A stretch of 64,000 nucleotides of DNA from Dryocola boscaweniae (lineage in GTDB: Bacteria; Pseudomonadota; Gammaproteobacteria; Enterobacterales; Enterobacteriaceae). The DNA lies in assembly GCF_025215095.1 (NCBI RefSeq), contig NZ_JALHAP010000066.1, forward strand, positions 20,937 through 84,936, given 5' to 3'. Below the pieces are notes generated by a model. It made no database searches, was not told where the DNA came from, and saw only the letters and a list, made by a program, of their open reading frames with translations. This document shows positions 61,021 to 64,000 of the stretch, in pieces. Made by a program: the position numbers and the translations under genes. Within the stretch, counting starts at the first letter, position 1. Each line of letters begins with the position of its first letter.

Positions 61021-63594
61021 ATGCGTCTGGATCGTCTTACCAATAAATTCCAGCTTGCCCTCGCCGACGCCCAGTCTTTGGCTCTCGGGCACGACAATCA
61101 ATTTATCGAACCTCTTCACTTGATGAGCGCGCTGCTCAACCAGGAAGGAGGATCTGTACGTCCTTTATTGACCTCCGCAGGCGTTAACGTGGGGCAACTT
61201 CGCACGGCAATCGAGCAGGCGTTAAGCCGTTTACCGCAGGTTGAAGGAACCGGCGGTGATGTGCAGCCTTCTCAGGATTTGATGCGCGTGCTTAATCTTT
61301 GCGACAAGCTCGCACAAAAACGAAACGACAATTTTATCTCGTCAGAACTGTTTGTTCTGGCTGCGCTTGAATCGCGTGGCACGTTAACTGACTTACTGAA
61401 ATCAGCGGGCGCCACCACCGCAAATGTGACATCTGCGATTGAGCAAATGCGTGGAGGCGAAAACGTGAACGATCAAAATGCCGAAGACCAACGTCAGGCA
61501 TTGAAGAAATATACCGTCGACCTTACCGAGCGTGCCGAACAGGGCAAGCTGGACCCGGTTATCGGTCGTGATGAAGAAATTCGTCGCACCATTCAGGTAT
61601 TGCAGCGCCGTACTAAAAACAACCCGGTGCTTATCGGTGAGCCGGGCGTAGGTAAAACCGCCATTGTTGAAGGTCTGGCGCAGCGCATCATTAACGGTGA
61701 AGTGCCCGAAGGGCTGAAAGGCCGTCGCGTATTGGCCCTGGATATGGGCGCGCTGGTGGCAGGCGCTAAATACCGCGGTGAATTTGAAGAGCGCCTGAAA
61801 GGCGTGCTCAACGATCTTTCTAAACAGGAAGGCAATGTCATTCTGTTTATTGATGAGCTGCACACAATGGTGGGCGCCGGTAAAGCCGACGGCGCGATGG
61901 ATGCAGGCAATATGCTCAAACCAGCGTTGGCCCGCGGTGAGTTGCATTGCGTAGGCGCAACGACGCTTGACGAATATCGCCAGTATATAGAAAAGGATGC
62001 AGCGCTTGAGCGTCGCTTCCAGAAAGTGTTTGTCGCGGAGCCATCCGTTGAAGACACCATCGCGATTTTGCGCGGCCTGAAAGAGCGTTACGAATTGCAC
62101 CATCACGTGCAAATTACGGACCCGGCAATCGTTGCAGCGGCAACCTTGTCGCACCGTTACATCGCTGATCGCCAACTGCCTGATAAAGCAATCGACCTGA
62201 TCGATGAAGCCGCTTCCAGCATTCGTATGCAAATTGACTCGAAGCCCGAAGAGCTTGACCGTCTTGACCGCCGTATCATCCAGCTTAAACTGGAGCAGCA
62301 GGCTTTGAAGAAAGAGTCTGACGAAGCCAGCCAGAAGCGCCTGAGTATGCTTGAAGAAGAGTTAGGACAGAAAGAGCGTGAATATTCGGTGCTGGAAGAG
62401 GAATGGAAAGCAGAGAAAGCATCGCTTTCCGGCACGCAGACAATAAAGGCCGAGCTGGAACAGGCGAAGATTGCAATTGAGCAGGCCCGCCGCGTGGGCG
62501 ACCTTGCCCGCATGTCCGAGTTGCAATATGGGAAAATCCCGGAGCTTGAGAAGCAGCTTGAAGTGGCGACGCAAAGCGAAGGCAAAACTATGCGCCTGCT
62601 GCGTAATAAAGTGACCGACGTAGAGATTGCCGATGTTCTGGCGCGCTGGACCGGTATTCCGGTTGCACGCATGCTTGAAGGCGAGCGTGAGAAATTGCTG
62701 CGTATGGAACACGATCTGCACCACAGGGTTATTGGTCAGGATGAAGCGGTTGAAGCCGTTTCGAATGCGATTCGCCGTAGCCGCGCGGGGTTATCCGATC
62801 CAAACCGTCCGATTGGCTCGTTCTTGTTCCTTGGGCCAACCGGCGTGGGTAAAACCGAGCTGTGCAAAACGCTGGCGAACTTTATGTTTGATAGCGACGA
62901 TGCGATGGTGCGTATCGACATGTCCGAGTTTATGGAGAAACACTCCGTCTCGCGCCTGGTTGGTGCGCCTCCGGGCTATGTAGGTTATGAAGAAGGCGGT
63001 TACCTGACAGAAGCGGTTCGCCGTCGTCCGTACTCGGTGATTTTGCTGGATGAAGTCGAGAAGGCGCATCCTGATGTGTTCAACATCTTATTACAGGTGC
63101 TGGACGACGGGCGTCTTACAGACGGGCAGGGCAGAACGGTCGACTTCAGAAACACCGTCGTTATTATGACGTCGAACCTGGGGTCGGATTTAATTCAGGA
63201 GCGTTTCGGTGAGCTGGATTACGGGCATATGAAGGATCTGGTGCTTGGCGTTGTCAGCCACAGCTTCCGCCCGGAATTCATTAACCGTATAGATGAAGTC
63301 GTGGTCTTCCACCCGCTGGGCGAGCGCCACATTGCTTCTATCGCGCAGATTCAACTGCAGCGTTTATACAAACGTCTGGAAGAACGCGGCTATGAAGTCA
63401 CTATTTCCGACGATGCGCTGAAGCTGCTGAGCGAGAACGGTTACGATCCGGTTTATGGTGCTCGTCCTCTGAAACGCGCCATCCAGCAGCAAATCGAGAA
63501 CCCGCTGGCACAGCAAATCCTTTCAGGCGAGCTGATTCCAGGGAAAACGATCAGGCTGGAAGTAAAAGAGAATCATATTGTGGCAGTGCAGTAA
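61021..63594 (+). CDS. clpB: Disaggregase ClpB
   Basis: An 857-residue Hsp100, the E. coli length. N domain (1-145), first AAA domain with [14 protein letters not shown] (about 206), the long M-domain coiled coil (about 400-520), second AAA domain with [14 protein letters not shown] (about 605) and the pore loop [13 protein letters not shown]. It threads aggregated proteins with DnaK/DnaJ/GrpE. ATG 61021 follows GGGAGGAG; an internal start for the shorter form exists in E. coli near residue 149 and a Met/Val codon is present here. Confidence 0.98.
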   Translation: MRLDRLTNKFQLALADAQSLALGHDNQFIEPLHLMSALLNQEGGSVRPLLTSAGVNVGQLRTAIEQALSRLPQVEGTGGDVQPSQDLMRVLNLCDKLAQKRNDNFISSELFVLAALESRGTLTDLLKSAGATTANVTSAIEQMRGGENVNDQNAEDQRQALKKYTVDLTERAEQGKLDPVIGRDEEIRRTIQVLQRRTKNNPVLIGEPGVGKTAIVEGLAQRIINGEVPEGLKGRRVLALDMGALVAGAKYRGEFEERLKGVLNDLSKQEGNVILFIDELHTMVGAGKADGAMDAGNMLKPALARGELHCVGATTLDEYRQYIEKDAALERRFQKVFVAEPSVEDTIAILRGLKERYELHHHVQITDPAIVAAATLSHRYIADRQLPDKAIDLIDEAASSIRMQIDSKPEELDRLDRRIIQLKLEQQALKKESDEASQKRLSMLEEELGQKEREYSVLEEEWKAEKASLSGTQTIKAELEQAKIAIEQARRVGDLARMSELQYGKIPELEKQLEVATQSEGKTMRLLRNKVTDVEIADVLARWTGIPVARMLEGEREKLLRMEHDLHHRVIGQDEAVEAVSNAIRRSRAGLSDPNRPIGSFLFLGPTGVGKTELCKTLANFMFDSDDAMVRIDMSEFMEKHSVSRLVGAPPGYVGYEEGGYLTEAVRRRPYSVILLDEVEKAHPDVFNILLQVLDDGRLTDGQGRTVDFRNTVVIMTSNLGSDLIQERFGELDYGHMKDLVLGVVSHSFRPEFINRIDEVVVFHPLGERHIASIAQIQLQRLYKRLEERGYEVTISDDALKLLSENGYDPVYGARPLKRAIQQQIENPLAQQILSGELIPGKTIRLEVKENHIVAVQ

Positions 63595-63611
63595 GTCACA
63601 GAAAACAAATA

Positions 63612-63637
63612 AACGGGCCCTTCGGGGCTCGTTTTTG
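63612..63637 (+). terminator. Terminator of clpB
   Basis: AACGGGCCC pairs with GGGCTCGTT (one G-U) around a TTCG tetraloop; Ts follow. Confidence 0.93.
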
Positions 63638-63719
63638 TTTAAAAACCAGGCGATAGTGGATGTGTTTTAACGATATTGCCTGGAAAATGAGCGAACGATA
63701 AGTTTTTTGAATTTTATAC

Positions 63720-63747
63720 TTGTCACATTCTTAAAAGTCCCTATACT
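63720..63747 (+). promoter_or_regulatory. rRNA operon promoter P1
   Basis: TTGTCA (63720-63725), 16 bases, TATACT (63742-63747), then the GC-rich discriminator GCGCC, as in enterobacterial rrn P1 promoters. Upstream is an A/T-rich stretch suited to a UP element. Confidence 0.93.
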
Positions 63748-63818
63748 GCGCCTCCACTGACACGGCACAACGGCTTACAAACCGGCCCGTCAGGCGGAGT
63801 GAAGCAGGAAATAAATGC

Positions 63819-63846
63819 TTGACTACGTAGCGGGAAAGCATAATAT
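63819..63846 (+). promoter_or_regulatory. rRNA operon promoter P2
   Basis: TTGACT (63819-63824), 16 bases, TAATAT (63841-63846), then GCACAGCCC. It lies about 100 bases after P1, the usual spacing. Confidence 0.9.
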
Positions 63847-64000
63847 GCACAGCCCGCGCCACTGAATAACGTGGCACTGCTCTTTAACAATTTATCAGAC
63901 AATCTGTGTGGGCACTCGCAGGATTGATATCTCAGTACCTTCGGGTACAAAAAAATATCAAGTCTTGAAGAGTGACCAGACAGTAATTCATTAGTGAATT
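63847..64000 (+). other. Leader of an rRNA operon (16S gene begins beyond the window)
   Basis: BoxA TGCTCTTTAACA is at 63878-63889, followed by ATTTATCAGACAATCTGTGT and GGGCACTCGC, the standard 16S leader. The antitermination complex forms here. The hairpin TATCTCAGTACC TTCG GGTAC follows. In E. coli clpB is followed by rrnG, which agrees. The mature 16S 5' end (AAATTGAAGAGTTTGATC) is not reached. Confidence 0.93.

Overview
The window is chromosomal DNA of a member of the Enterobacteriaceae. The right-hand part (about 35.5-64 kb) carries the conserved E. coli-type order ssrA, smpB, ratA-ratB, bamE, recN, nadK, grpE, yfjD, ypjD, ffh-rpsP-rimM-trmD-rplS, yfiL, aroF-tyrA, pheA-pheL, raiA, bamD, rluD-pgeF, clpB, then the promoters and leader of an rRNA operon. 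The tmRNA tag reads ANDENYALAA, and the predicted proteins are close to their E. coli counterparts. I cannot name the genus from this alone; it is not E. coli itself.

The left-hand part (1 to about 35.5 kb) is an accessory island joined to the 3' end of ssrA. A P4-type integrase gene lies beside ssrA but is broken by a frameshift. From left to right the island holds: (i) 1-14.46 kb, a SPI-2-family type III secretion system: translocator and SseD/SseE-like genes, an AraC regulator, then needle, rod, rings, sorting platform, ATPase and export gate in SPI-2 order; (ii) 14.6-14.9 kb, a 298-bp segment bounded by 30-bp perfect inverted repeats that looks like a phase-variable DNA switch; (iii) 14.99-23.66 kb, a CaiF/GrlA-like regulator and a type IVb pilus operon of the R64/BFP class; (iv) 23.68-24.82 kb, a FimB/FimE-type recombinase and a LuxR-type regulator on the opposite strand; (v) 25.0-27.7 kb, a Wzz-like chain-length protein and a second CaiF/GrlA-like regulator; (vi) 28.4-30.9 kb, an IS3-family element broken by an IS110-family element, and a frameshifted hcp fragment; (vii) 31.0-33.85 kb, a two-gene operon pairing a Cap4-like (DUF4297) nuclease with an SMC/Rad50-like ATPase, probably anti-phage defence. 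Much of the island from 24 kb onward is visibly AT-rich.

A second, small mobile remnant (54.3-57.66 kb) sits between pheL and raiA. It has a dead P2-type integrase, a YidD-like/DUF4177 pair, a candidate hydrophobic type I toxin whose ribosome-binding site lies in a hairpin, an array of GTGACGGT-type iterons and a tiny zinc-finger protein. It is bounded by a 16-bp direct repeat inside the raiA terminator.

The leading hypothesis is that the recombinase at 23.68-24.24 kb flips the segment at 14.60-14.90 kb and so turns the pilus operon on or off through the CaiF/GrlA-like regulator. The best promoter-like -10 element in the segment points away from the pilus genes in this sequence, which suggests the OFF state. 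The neighbouring type III system, the two related regulators and the Wzz-like protein would make the locus a surface and virulence switchboard.
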